From CBDUBH01 sp965365345 (GTDB taxonomy: Bacteria; Bacteroidota; Ignavibacteria; Ignavibacteriales; SURF-24), in assembly GCA_965365345.1 (NCBI GenBank), contig CBDUBH010000002.1:1-64000 (forward strand): a stretch of 64,000 bases of DNA, read 5' to 3'. The position numbers and the translations under genes were made by a program. Below are positions 37,401-45,973 of the stretch, piece after piece. The notes under the pieces were generated by a model. That model made no database searches. It saw only the letters and a list, made by a program, of their open reading frames with translations, and was not told the origin of the DNA. Each line of letters begins with the position of its first letter. Position 1 is the first letter of the stretch.

Positions 37401-40400
37401 TCCAAATTAGGCGGAACTGAAATTGAATTCGGTGAAGTATTTAAATCTCCCCAAATAAACATTTTCATTTCACGATAACTGAAAACATCAAGCTGGCGCG
37501 GTAAAACTTTAAAAACCTGTCTTTCATCACCGTCTTCCAGATTATTTATTCTTAGCAATAATGATTGTTCATTACGCTCAAATTCTCCTTGCGGATTTGT
37601 TCTGTCAATTTCGGGAACAATGCCGGGCGGGCTGTAATATTCACCGGGATTATCTTCTTTATTTATTACAGATAGAACCAAAACTGTATCTTGATTATTA
37701 ACGCCACCACCTGCAACTTTCGGAAATACTTTTTCCCATTGACTACCGACAAAATTAAATTCTGCAAATCTTAAATGTAGCGTATCGGTAAAACCATCAA
37801 CCCAAACTCTTATGTTTTCAACTGCTGAAAGATTTGGAGTCCCGAAAGATTGATATAAACTGCTATCGCGAATCGGAATTCTAATTTGATACCATTTTTG
37901 GCTTCCTGCACCACCACCGGTTATATATGGGTTTGTTGCTCTGTTGGTATCGAGCGGCACTGTATATCTGAAAAAACTGTTTACTACATCAAGTGTATTA
38001 TTTCGATTTAGATCTTCTGTATCCGGAAATCTACCTACATCAGATAAAGTTGCGTTTCCTTCGGTTCCGTTTGCATTTCGATAATCAAATCCCGGAACTA
38101 AATTAAAATTATCATTTGCCGGATCGGGATTTGCAGCGCTGAAACCCGGCTCGGAAGCATCGGCAACACCATCCAAACCAACATCTTCGCCTTCATCAAT
38201 CAGACCGTTATCATTTTTATCTTCTGTATCTGGATAAATATTACTAGTAATTAGTACATCTTCACTTATTCTTCCAAGATCAAGGTAAATTTTTGCATCG
38301 GGGTTTACGGGAGAAATTACATTTATCCAGAATTCAATAAACTCTACTTTTTCTTCATCAAGATTTGAAGCAGAAGAAGAAAGCCCCTTCATCATTCCAC
38401 CCCAATTTTGTTCAACCGTATCAAGTTGCGGAGTATAATTATAATATCCCCTAATATTCGGCATAAAAACAAAATCGAGAACTGTAATCGCTTCATCACC
38501 TTTAGCAACTTTTTTGCTTTCACCCCAAATATCCCGAACAAATACATTTGAAGGAAGATAATTGTACCAGTAAGCTTTTGCTTTTTGTGAAAGATAATTT
38601 AGATCTCTCGCTCTATCCGGATCGGGAATACTGATATCACGCCACGAAGTGTAAGAAATTCCTATCGGGATCGTTCTTTTTGAACCTTCAAAATCATCAA
38701 TGTAAGCAATGCTTTTATTAAAATCGCTTGCAACCGTACTTCTTTTTGTATTTGGATCGGGCATAATGTAAGCGAACTCGCCGGCAACATTGAAAGAAGA
38801 AGGTGCTTTTGTTGAAATTATTTTATTTATACCTCTTGTTATAAAAGGTAGATCAACTCCGGTTTTAAAATCTAATCCGAAAATTGAATTACTTAAAGGT
38901 TCTTCGCCAATTCTTACTTTATCGCTTAAAGTCTGCTGGCTTAAATTCAAAAATGAGAATCCGAAATTTGTTCTTTTGGAAAAATTCATTTCGCCGCGAG
39001 CCCCGACCAAAGTTTTTGATGCAAGCTGGAAAAGATCATTTTGTTCATAAGTAATTCTAAGATCTGCTCCTGGAGCCAAAGCATCATCATTTCTAATTAT
39101 GATCTGTCCAATCATATAATCAACCGTGTAGTCAATTCTCGGCTGTAATTCCCTTCCGTTTAATCTTACTTTTACAGATCCTTCAACAACGTTAAAACCA
39201 ATATTAAATGTAGATGATGATTCACCCGAATATTTTCCCGTGATTGAATATTTATCTTTTATAATATCTTGTCTTGCAATAGTCTGTGTGTTATTATAAA
39301 TAGTTTGATACCTAAGAGAAGTATCAAGTACCGCAGGTAAATTTGCTCCGAAAGGTTGAAGCACGGGAAAAATAATTTCACCGGTTGCAGGCAGAATTGT
39401 TCTTCCCGGGGACCAGTCAAACTTTCCGTCTTTGCCGGCATTTTTATTTTGATCAAATCTATCCAATCCAAACAATGCTAAAAGATCATTTCCCTGTATA
39501 TTATTTGCCGGTTCCTGACCTTCCTGCTTGTAGAAAATATCGAGTTCAAATCCTTCATTTTTGATGTTTCTGGCATTAAGCGAGTAAATATTTTTTAACT
39601 GTAACTGCCAGGCAGGATGAGATGGCAGTAAATGTTTCGGCTTAACCAAGTTTAGAACTATTCTCGAGCTGTCATCAATTTCATTGGAAAATTCACCGAA
39701 AACTTTCCCGTCTCCTCTTCTAAAGGCAACTGCTACAATATCATCTTCCTGAATAGGAGTATTAAATGAAATTGATCCGGTGTATTTATTCATCGTATAA
39801 TCTACACCGTAAGTTAAAAGAACAAATCTGCCTGATTCAACAACACCGCCGGCGGTTCCGTTTCTTAAACTTTCACCATAGATCGAACTTCCGCTTCTTT
39901 CCGGAAGATCATAGTAAGCATTTGCATCTCTTTGATTTGCAGTATTTTTTGTACCAGTAAAAGATTTCCAAACCTGAATATCTTCATCTACAAAATAATC
40001 TTCAAAAACTACAGGGCTTGGATTAGCATAATAGTTAAAGAAAAGATTTAAATTTACTGTATCAGCATAATCTTTATGAATGAAGTAATGATTTTTAGAG
40101 TAGTTCCAAGCGCGAATTTCAAACGGCTGCGATGAAGATCCGCCGGTTACCGAAACTTCTTTTACTTCACCTTTTTTTTGCGAAGCCAAAGTAGTTAAAC
40201 TTAAAGGTCCCATTTGGAAGTTTGCTTTAATTCCGAATAGCGCTTCACTTCCGCCGACTAATGGAGAAGTTTGCAGTGAAACGTTTCCTGCTTCAACACT
40301 TTGAACAATTTCATCTTCGTAGCCGGTATACTTCAGCTTCAGTTGATTTTCATATTCGAAAGTTCTTTCTGTGTTCCAATCAGCTCCGATTTTTAATTTA

Positions 40401-41383
40401 TCGCCGATAGTACCATCAACTGTAATTTGAACCTGTTGTTTAAAATCCGGTTCATTACGTGTATTTCCTAAAAGTGAAGCAGTTACACCATCAGTTGTTT
40501 CGTTTCGCCATGCACCGTGAATATCAACTGCACCGCCAATTTTCAAATTGATTTTAGGCGGACCGAAAATGCTTAAAAATCCGGCACTGGGCAGCGGAAT
40601 ATCAATATTTGTAATATCAGTTATAAGTTTTGAAAGGTCATCTTTTTGTTCTTTCAGTTCATATTGATAAGCTAATTGCTCCCAAATATCACGGTTATGT
40701 GAATTCAAAACTAGATCTATATATTCATTTAAAGGAATTTGTAATATTATTTTTGCGGGTTTACCTGCAACCAATTGCTTTACGATTACAAAATTTCCGG
40801 TTGAATCAATTTCAACTTTTCTCTCGATCAATCCTTGCGATGGCTGAGCAAAAAATTTCGATCTTTTTTTAGGATAAAGTTTTACAACGGGATTATCTTT
40901 TCTGTCATATCTGAAATATTTTAATCTTGCCGTTGAATCCTGTGATTGAATTCTGATCTTATTTGTATCAATTACGCTTCCGGTATCTTGTTCTTCAGGC
41001 ATATTTTGAAACATGAAAAGAGAATCGCGGCGCAATCTATCAAGTGAATCTTTATCAATTGGAGTTACGGCAGTATCTTGAATTAGTCCGACAGAATCGG
41101 ATGTAAAAGGATCAGTAAAAAATTGATTGTTTGAAAGTGAATCTAAAGTATCGGCAAATGTAATAAAATCAGAGATCTGATAATTACCTGAATTTAATTG
41201 AAGTTGTTGAAGTACGGAATTATTCGTTTCCGAGTTCAAATTTTCGGACAAAGCATTACTATCCGTTGAATTGAGCAACGATAGATAAAAGGGATTAAGC
41301 GTACCGGTTTGGTTATTTAAGAAAGTAAAACCAAAGGATATTATTAAATAGAAAACTGATACTGAAAAAAGTAACAGCTTCAA
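34427..41383 (-). CDS. sprA: SprA, outer-membrane translocon of the type IX secretion system
   Basis: A 2318-residue protein, close to the known 2400-residue SprA, which forms the 36-strand barrel through which T9SS cargo leaves. A hydrophobic N-terminal segment (LLFSVSVFYLIISFGFTFL) serves as signal. Characteristic segments include SIYGESLRNG, YIDDFEGSKRTIPIGISY, WYNYLPSNV, DVWVNELRVIGADDTKGWAY and many barrel repeats to the C terminus. No ATG or GTG fits the start: the TTG at 41383 has no ribosome site. An in-frame ATT at 41419 has GAAGG 6 nt upstream and would add 12 residues with a Lys-Lys pair. A consensus promoter lies at 41490-41518. Confidence 0.95.
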   Translation of the reverse strand: MKLLLFSVSVFYLIISFGFTFLNNQTGTLNPFYLSLLNSTDSNALSENLNSETNNSVLQQLQLNSGNYQISDFITFADTLDSLSNNQFFTDPFTSDSVGLIQDTAVTPIDKDSLDRLRRDSLFMFQNMPEEQDTGSVIDTNKIRIQSQDSTARLKYFRYDRKDNPVVKLYPKKRSKFFAQPSQGLIERKVEIDSTGNFVIVKQLVAGKPAKIILQIPLNEYIDLVLNSHNRDIWEQLAYQYELKEQKDDLSKLITDITNIDIPLPSAGFLSIFGPPKINLKIGGAVDIHGAWRNETTDGVTASLLGNTRNEPDFKQQVQITVDGTIGDKLKIGADWNTERTFEYENQLKLKYTGYEDEIVQSVEAGNVSLQTSPLVGGSEALFGIKANFQMGPLSLTTLASQKKGEVKEVSVTGGSSSQPFEIRAWNYSKNHYFIHKDYADTVNLNLFFNYYANPSPVVFEDYFVDEDIQVWKSFTGTKNTANQRDANAYYDLPERSGSSIYGESLRNGTAGGVVESGRFVLLTYGVDYTMNKYTGSISFNTPIQEDDIVAVAFRRGDGKVFGEFSNEIDDSSRIVLNLVKPKHLLPSHPAWQLQLKNIYSLNARNIKNEGFELDIFYKQEGQEPANNIQGNDLLALFGLDRFDQNKNAGKDGKFDWSPGRTILPATGEIIFPVLQPFGANLPAVLDTSLRYQTIYNNTQTIARQDIIKDKYSITGKYSGESSSTFNIGFNVVEGSVKVRLNGRELQPRIDYTVDYMIGQIIIRNDDALAPGADLRITYEQNDLFQLASKTLVGARGEMNFSKRTNFGFSFLNLSQQTLSDKVRIGEEPLSNSIFGLDFKTGVDLPFITRGINKIISTKAPSSFNVAGEFAYIMPDPNTKRSTVASDFNKSIAYIDDFEGSKRTIPIGISYTSWRDISIPDPDRARDLNYLSQKAKAYWYNYLPSNVFVRDIWGESKKVAKGDEAITVLDFVFMPNIRGYYNYTPQLDTVEQNWGGMMKGLSSSASNLDEEKVEFIEFWINVISPVNPDAKIYLDLGRISEDVLITSNIYPDTEDKNDNGLIDEGEDVGLDGVADASEPGFSAANPDPANDNFNLVPGFDYRNANGTEGNATLSDVGRFPDTEDLNRNNTLDVVNSFFRYTVPLDTNRATNPYITGGGAGSQKWYQIRIPIRDSSLYQSFGTPNLSAVENIRVWVDGFTDTLHLRFAEFNFVGSQWEKVFPKVAGGGVNNQDTVLVLSVINKEDNPGEYYSPPGIVPEIDRTNPQGEFERNEQSLLLRINNLEDGDERQVFKVLPRQLDVFSYREMKMFIWGDLNTSPNSISVPPNLDSNYNSEVYFRFGADTLNFYEYRMPLFPDWQEISINFEELTSIKQARVNDSLFYSDVSGKPGHKYGIKGRPALTNISFFMVGIKNPRGKGNLNPVSGDVWVNELRVIGADDTKGWAYSSSANLVLADLLRINFNMSQTDPFFHRLADRFGSRVDSRNWAVAMDFDVMKVLPVDLPGSNLRVNYSRSEQVGKPLYIPGTDIKVESAALQEEEKNKDQFGELEARRRAQEFRTNTQILNKSETWSVPGVKFRVPSKKWYVRETINNLTFSFNYNQSSGRSPTVETSNRWVWNAVVDYGLSLGQKNFLYPANVPGIGNVVKVFSDYKNVKVYYLPQTFTTNLSLNRNYSYNLSRGLNVQPNIARDFTAVRNADLKWKLTEGGFLNLDMSYNFNLSSSLTYLIENVIGYQQNGREIKTGRADSEIWGDIFSGDFFGRSFRYNQNFALNSNPKLPTLWGLNKFLTLTASYSSGYSWSNDFAQADLGRSASFSNRINIGTTLKLKSLLGPLFESKTEKKDDQTKVQPNQRGRDRGPGRDPQPNVNNRPVIREPQVQNDSLNIPTDTSAVTFAQDSTVKRSKGESLKRIYGSLKGGFRWLLVDYESIRLGFSQDNSVSRGALRGGGTGLVNFWNVTQSYSNGPSRMFMLGLTHDAGPKALATGTVNDNFTQRNNITLNTNRPLWEGAQIDVNWKVGWGISKTSTIGLSPTGINRVVSTSTNGNLDRSFVSIPKIFFLPFLNSGIDKVKELYNPQQDNLAEAFVEGFESMPLLSKLPVLKEFAQYIPRPNWSLTWDGLEKISFFKSFANRVSLNHAYTSNYSEGWRLSQTGNRDVQSQKIAYGFQPLVGLNLGFKPLWKGNLSGNIRYSTTTGYDLGLTTKRISESFSKEIGFTAAFSKAGLEVPLFGIYLKNDVEFSLSYSNSKNTTVIYDMSKKNEAGTPQDGTARTTLEPRVKMVVSSKVTASIFYRRSSLKPEGAARIQGSTTNEYGLDVRITIQ

Positions 41384-41489
41384 AAGTTCAGGTACTACTT
41401 TTTTAACTACAGTATTAATGGCGAACCTTCTCTAAGTTAAATTGTAAGGTAGAATTTTACGCTATAGATCCTCCTTTTGTGTTACTCAA

Positions 41490-41518
41490 AAAATATTCAA
41501 TTTGAATTTTATTGTCAA
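41490..41518 (-). promoter_or_regulatory. Sigma-70 promoter of the sprA-porX-tsaE unit
   Basis: Consensus TTGACA (41513-41518) and TATTTT (41490-41495) are 17 bp apart on the minus strand. The predicted leader of roughly 65-100 nt contains a strong Shine-Dalgarno-like AAAAGGAGG (41470-41478) with no ATG, GTG or TTG at a usable distance. CTACCTT further downstream could pair with it. Confidence 0.6.
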
Positions 41519-41616
41519 ATTTTATTTTGCAATATTTCATTATGATCTTTTGAGGATCCATAATTTGAATCTTCCGGAATTATATTTTTCAGATGTTTTA
41601 CTACAAAAAATTAAGA

Positions 41617-42306
41617 TTAATTGATATCTATAAAACTTGTATCTACATCAAGAATATCAACTATCTCATTTTTTTCAATAATCACGGCACTTAATTTATT
41701 TCCCGAATACGCCCCGGTATCAATATATGCCGCATTTGAACGCTTATCTAAATTAACTTTACGCTGTCTAGTATGCCCAACAACTTGTAATTTTCCAATG
41801 TTGTGAAGTTTATCACGAGTCCACAATAAACCTTCATCGGTATCGGATTGGGATTTTATAAAATCATCAAATAAATTTAATTCTTCATTTGAAAGATTTG
41901 TAATATTAATATCAAATCTATCAGAAATGCCTGCGTGCGAAATAAAACAATCATCAAGATTATGATAAAGCGGCATTGATTTGATATATTCTAAATGATC
42001 TTTAATAGTTTCTGTATGATCAAGATATGAACGCAAAGTTGCTTCGTTTCCATTTAGAAGCCATGCTCTTGCCATCATGCTGTTTGGATGATAAACGTAA
42101 GCGTAGAACATATAATCATGATTTCCAGGAGAAAATTTAATTTTGTTACTGATGAAAAATTCCATCACTTCATAACTGTAATTTCCTCTGTCTACTAAAT
42201 CTCCTACACTGTAAATTTCTATCTTAGGATATTTTGATTTTACTTTATCATAAAGCTGCAATAAAGTATCATAACATCCGTGTATATCACCTATAACTGC
42301 AATCAT
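41617..42306 (-). CDS. Calcineurin-like metallophosphoesterase (Ser/Thr phosphatase or ApaH-like)
   Basis: A 229-residue two-metal phosphoesterase. All signature motifs are present: GDIHGCYDTL, GDLVDRGNYS, FSPGNHDYMF, ISHAGIS and VVGHTRQ. The set is shared by PPP-type protein phosphatases (as in PrpE and lambda phosphatase) and symmetrical Ap4A hydrolases, so the substrate could be phosphoproteins or dinucleoside polyphosphates. It starts 3 bp after the CoA-transferase stop, with no ribosome site of its own, and is likely translated by coupling. Confidence 0.88.
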   Translation of the reverse strand: MIAVIGDIHGCYDTLLQLYDKVKSKYPKIEIYSVGDLVDRGNYSYEVMEFFISNKIKFSPGNHDYMFYAYVYHPNSMMARAWLLNGNEATLRSYLDHTETIKDHLEYIKSMPLYHNLDDCFISHAGISDRFDINITNLSNEELNLFDDFIKSQSDTDEGLLWTRDKLHNIGKLQVVGHTRQRKVNLDKRSNAAYIDTGAYSGNKLSAVIIEKNEIVDILDVDTSFIDIN

Positions 42307-42309
42307 AAT

Positions 42310-43662
42310 TTAGAATTTAAAAGTTTCTTTTGCGTATTTTGTAAGTTCATCCCTGAAATTCGGATGAGCAATTTTAATTAAAGCTTCCGCTCTTTCTCTT
42401 ACTGATTTTCCGTATAATTGTGCAACGCCGTACTCGGTAACAACATAATGAACATCGCCGCGAGAAGTTACAACTCCGGCACCGGGCTTTAACATCGGAA
42501 CAATTCTTGAAATTTTGTAATCTTTAGTTGCTGAAGGTAATGCAATAATCGGTTTGCCGCCTTCACTGCGCGATGCACCGCGAATAAAATCAACCTGTCC
42601 GCCGATTCCGCTGTAAAATCTTGTTCCGATTGAATCAGAGCAAACTTGTCCTGTTAGATCGACTTCAATCGCAGAATTTATTGCAACCATTTTATTATTT
42701 TTTGCAATAACAAAAGGGTCATTTACATATTCCTGCGGATGAAATTCAATAATAGGATTATTATTTATAAAATCAAAAGTTTTCTTTGTTCCTAAAACGA
42801 ATCCGGCAACAATTTTTCCGGGATGAAGAGTTTTCTTTTCGTTATTGATAACGCCTTCTTCAACAAGATCAATAATTCCGTCGGAAAACATTTCTGTGTG
42901 GATTCCCAGATCTTTTTTATGCTTTAAGAATTGTAATACCGCATCAGGAATAGCACCGATTCCCATTTGCAAAGTTGAACCATCTTCAATCAATTCTGCA
43001 ATATGTTCACCAATCTGATTGTAAATTCCAACTGTTTCAGGAGTTACATCGGCATCAACTTGCGGAAGTTCAAAAATTGATTCATCATGTTCAACTATAT
43101 GAGTAATTTTATTTATGTGAATAAAACTGTCGCCTAAAGTTCTAGGCATGTTTTTATTTACTTGCGCAACAATAATTTTTGTTTTTTCTGTTGGAGTTTT
43201 TATTGTGCCTACATCAACTCCGTAACTGCAAAATCCGTGTTCATCCGGCGGAGAAACATGAATTAAAGCAACATCAGGTTTTATATAACCGTTTTTGAAC
43301 AAAAGCGGAACTTCGCCTAAAAAGATCGGAATAAAATCAGCACGACCTTCATTTACTGCTTTTCTTGTATTTGCACCAATGAAAAATGCAGTGTGTCTGA
43401 AATGTTTTTCCATTCCGGGTTCAATGTAAGGAAGCGGACCAACTGTTAAAATATGATAAACATTAACGTCAAATAATTCATCTTTTCTGCGAACCATTGC
43501 GCGTACAAGTTCCATAGGAACAGCGCAGCCGGGCTGAATTATAACATTGTGTCCTGACTTAATAACTTTTAAAGCTTCATCAGATGATATTACTTTTGAA
43601 TTGTAATTTTTAAGCCAATTTGCCGTTTTAGGCGGATTTACTTTTATATCTTCAAGTGTCAT
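42310..43662 (-). CDS. Acetyl-CoA hydrolase/transferase family (4-hydroxybutyrate CoA-transferase-like)
   Basis: A 450-residue class I CoA-transferase-family enzyme moving CoA between carboxylic acids such as acetate and butyrate or 4-hydroxybutyrate. N- and C-terminal halves are both present: HNVIIQPGCAVPMELV, VHVSPPDEHGFCSYG (present as IHVSPPDEHG), and the probable catalytic Glu in INSAIEVDLTGQVCSDSIG. GGQVDFIRGASRSEGGKPII and VVTEYGVAQLYGKSVRERAE follow. The length is normal. With alanine dehydrogenase 15 bp upstream it suggests fermentative or overflow carbon metabolism, but the substrate is not proven. Confidence 0.9.
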   Translation of the reverse strand: MTLEDIKVNPPKTANWLKNYNSKVISSDEALKVIKSGHNVIIQPGCAVPMELVRAMVRRKDELFDVNVYHILTVGPLPYIEPGMEKHFRHTAFFIGANTRKAVNEGRADFIPIFLGEVPLLFKNGYIKPDVALIHVSPPDEHGFCSYGVDVGTIKTPTEKTKIIVAQVNKNMPRTLGDSFIHINKITHIVEHDESIFELPQVDADVTPETVGIYNQIGEHIAELIEDGSTLQMGIGAIPDAVLQFLKHKKDLGIHTEMFSDGIIDLVEEGVINNEKKTLHPGKIVAGFVLGTKKTFDFINNNPIIEFHPQEYVNDPFVIAKNNKMVAINSAIEVDLTGQVCSDSIGTRFYSGIGGQVDFIRGASRSEGGKPIIALPSATKDYKISRIVPMLKPGAGVVTSRGDVHYVVTEYGVAQLYGKSVRERAEALIKIAHPNFRDELTKYAKETFKF

Positions 43663-43677
43663 AATAATCTCAGTAAA

Positions 43678-44799
43678 TTAATTTATTGAAAAAATTCTAA
43701 GTTTTCTAAATTCCAAATCAAATGCTTCGGCAATATTTTCGTTTGAGCAGAATCCATGATAAGTACAAACGCCTTTTGCTAATCCGTTATCAATTGAAAG
43801 CGCTCTTGATAATCCGTTATCAGCAATGTTCATTATATAATCCAATGCGGCGTTGGTCAATCCGTAAGTTGCTGTTCTTGGAACCAATGCCGGAAGGTAA
43901 GGCACGCAATAATGAATTATATTATGCTGAACATAAGCCGGATCACTGATAGTTGTCGGTCTGCTTGTTTCAACGCAGCCGCCCTGATCAATTGAAACAT
44001 CAACAATAACGGCACCTTTTTTCATTGTTTTTACCATCTCTTCTGAAATTAAGTGAGGTACTTTTTCTCCCTTAATTAAAATTGATCCGATAAGAACATC
44101 TGCAAATTTTACTCCGCGTGAAATTGTATAAGAATTAGCAACTACAGTTGTGACTCTTTTTTGGAATAATCCGTCAATTCTTTTTAATCTTCTAACATCT
44201 TTATCAAGCATAATAACCTGAGCGCCACGCCCCAAAGCAGCACGAGCAGCATTTATTCCTACAACTCCGGCGCCTAAAATTACAACTGCCGCAGGAGCTA
44301 CTCCTGTTATTCCGCCCATCAAAATTCCGCGGCTAACTTCGGTTTCACCCGCTAAATATCTTTCGGCAACCTGAATTGAAATTTGTCCGGCAATTTCACT
44401 CATTGCCTGAAGTACCGGCAATTCATCATCACGTTCAACTAATTCAAATCCGATTGCAGTAATTTTTTTAGCAAGAAGATTTTCAATAATTTTCTTTTTG
44501 CCAACTTCCAAGTGCAAAAATGAAAACAGAATTTGATCTTCTTGAAGAAGTTCGGTTTCTTCTTCGTATAAAGGATGAACTTTAGTAATCAGTTCCGAAC
44601 GTTGATAAACTTCTTCGGCACTGTAAACAATATTAGCCCCTACTTTTGCATATTCATCATCTGAAAAATTGCTTCCTTCGCCCGCGCAAGTTTGAATAAA
44701 AACAGTATGCCCGGCTTTAATTAAAGCATCAACTCCGGCAGGTGCCAAAGCAACTCTTTTTTCTTCGGGGTGTATCTCCTTTGGAATTCCTATTCTCAT
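43678..44799 (-). CDS. ald: Alanine dehydrogenase
   Basis: A 373-residue NAD-dependent enzyme interconverting L-alanine and pyruvate plus ammonia. MRIGIPKEIHPEEKRVALAP, ELITKVHPLYEEE, LFSFLHLEVG, GVAPAAVVILGAGVVGINAA and the C-terminal YCVPYLPALVPRTATYGLTN identify the alanine dehydrogenase/transhydrogenase-alpha family. The single-polypeptide length and lack of a pntB neighbour favour alanine dehydrogenase. The upstream gap of 217 bp suggests its own promoter, though I find no convincing one. Confidence 0.9.
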   Translation of the reverse strand: MRIGIPKEIHPEEKRVALAPAGVDALIKAGHTVFIQTCAGEGSNFSDDEYAKVGANIVYSAEEVYQRSELITKVHPLYEEETELLQEDQILFSFLHLEVGKKKIIENLLAKKITAIGFELVERDDELPVLQAMSEIAGQISIQVAERYLAGETEVSRGILMGGITGVAPAAVVILGAGVVGINAARAALGRGAQVIMLDKDVRRLKRIDGLFQKRVTTVVANSYTISRGVKFADVLIGSILIKGEKVPHLISEEMVKTMKKGAVIVDVSIDQGGCVETSRPTTISDPAYVQHNIIHYCVPYLPALVPRTATYGLTNAALDYIMNIADNGLSRALSIDNGLAKGVCTYHGFCSNENIAEAFDLEFRKLRIFSIN

Positions 44800-45016
44800 T
44801 TTTCACTCAATTTTTGTATTAATTTCAGTTTTCAAAAATACTTAATTAAAATTTTATAAACAATCAACTAAATTTTTGCCGCATTTTTCAAATATAAATC
44901 TTTTTGGCTTCAAAAATATTTTGAATAATTAAATTTTCCGGAGGAATCAATTTTCCAAAAAATTTTAACCAATTTAACAAATAGGTGTAATTTTTAAAAT
45001 TTTATTTTGATGAAAT

Positions 45017-45970
45017 TTAATTAACAGGTGTTAATGCCTGTTTGCCTTTGAGAATGTTGATCACATTTTGCGCGGCAAGTTTTGCCATTTCATCACGTGC
45101 TTCAAATGTTCCGCTGCCAACATGCGGAAGCAGAATTGCATTTTTCAATTTCAATAATTCTTTGTTTACTTTTGGTTCGTTTTGGTAAACGTCAAATCCG
45201 GCGGCAAAAATTTTATTTTCTTTTAAAAGATTTATAAGTTCAACTTCGTCAATAACTTCGCCGCGTGCCGTATTTATAACTATTGCGTTAGGTTTTAGCA
45301 ATGCTAATTTTTCTTTGTCAATAAGATTTTTTGTTTTTTCCGTATGCGGAACGTGAATTGAAATTATATCTGATTCTTTTAACAATTTTTCCAGAGAAAC
45401 TTTTTTCGCTTGGGTTAAATTTTCAAGTTCTTCATTTTTACTTCTGCTGTAATAAATTATTTTTGTACCAAATGCTTTTGCGCGGATTGCCGTTGCCGTT
45501 CCTATTCTTCCCGCGCCAAGAATTCCTACTGTTTTATTTTTCAGTTGAACGCCGAGTAATAAATCCGGCTGCCATCCTTTGAATTTATTTTTACGTACAA
45601 GTTCATCGCCTTCAACTACTTTTCGCGCGCATGCTAAAATTAAAGTCAGAGCGAGATCTGCAGTTGCATCGGTTAAAACATCAGGAGTATTTGTTACAAC
45701 AATATTTTTTTCTTTTGCGGCTTTCAGATCAATATTATTATAACCGACAGCGTAATTTGCAATAACTTTACAATTCTGCAATCCGTTAATAATTTCATCA
45801 TCAATTTTATCGCGGAGCAAAGTTATTAAGCCATCACAATCTTTTGCATATTTCAAAAAATCTTTTGTAGATAAAGCGTTATCTTTTTCATATTTGATAA
45901 CATCAATTTTGTTTTTGATAAGCATTTCGACCGCTATTTGCGGCACTCTTCCTGTAATAAAGACTTTCAT
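45017..45970 (-). CDS. D-2-hydroxyacid dehydrogenase (glyoxylate/hydroxypyruvate reductase-like)
   Basis: A 317-residue NAD(P)H-dependent reductase of 2-keto acids. The family marks are KVFITGRVPQIAVEML, AVGYNNIDLKAAKEKNIVVT, the Rossmann motif GILGAGRIGTATAIRAKAFG, catalytic Arg in INTARGEVIDE, Glu in YQNEPKVN and His in LLPHVGSGT. The closest well-known enzymes are glyoxylate and hydroxypyruvate reductases (GRHPR/GyaR). It starts 3 bp after the upstream SpmA/SpmB-fusion stop and so is probably cotranscribed with it. Confidence 0.92.
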   Translation of the reverse strand: MKVFITGRVPQIAVEMLIKNKIDVIKYEKDNALSTKDFLKYAKDCDGLITLLRDKIDDEIINGLQNCKVIANYAVGYNNIDLKAAKEKNIVVTNTPDVLTDATADLALTLILACARKVVEGDELVRKNKFKGWQPDLLLGVQLKNKTVGILGAGRIGTATAIRAKAFGTKIIYYSRSKNEELENLTQAKKVSLEKLLKESDIISIHVPHTEKTKNLIDKEKLALLKPNAIVINTARGEVIDEVELINLLKENKIFAAGFDVYQNEPKVNKELLKLKNAILLPHVGSGTFEARDEMAKLAAQNVINILKGKQALTPVN

Positions 45971-45973
45971 AAT

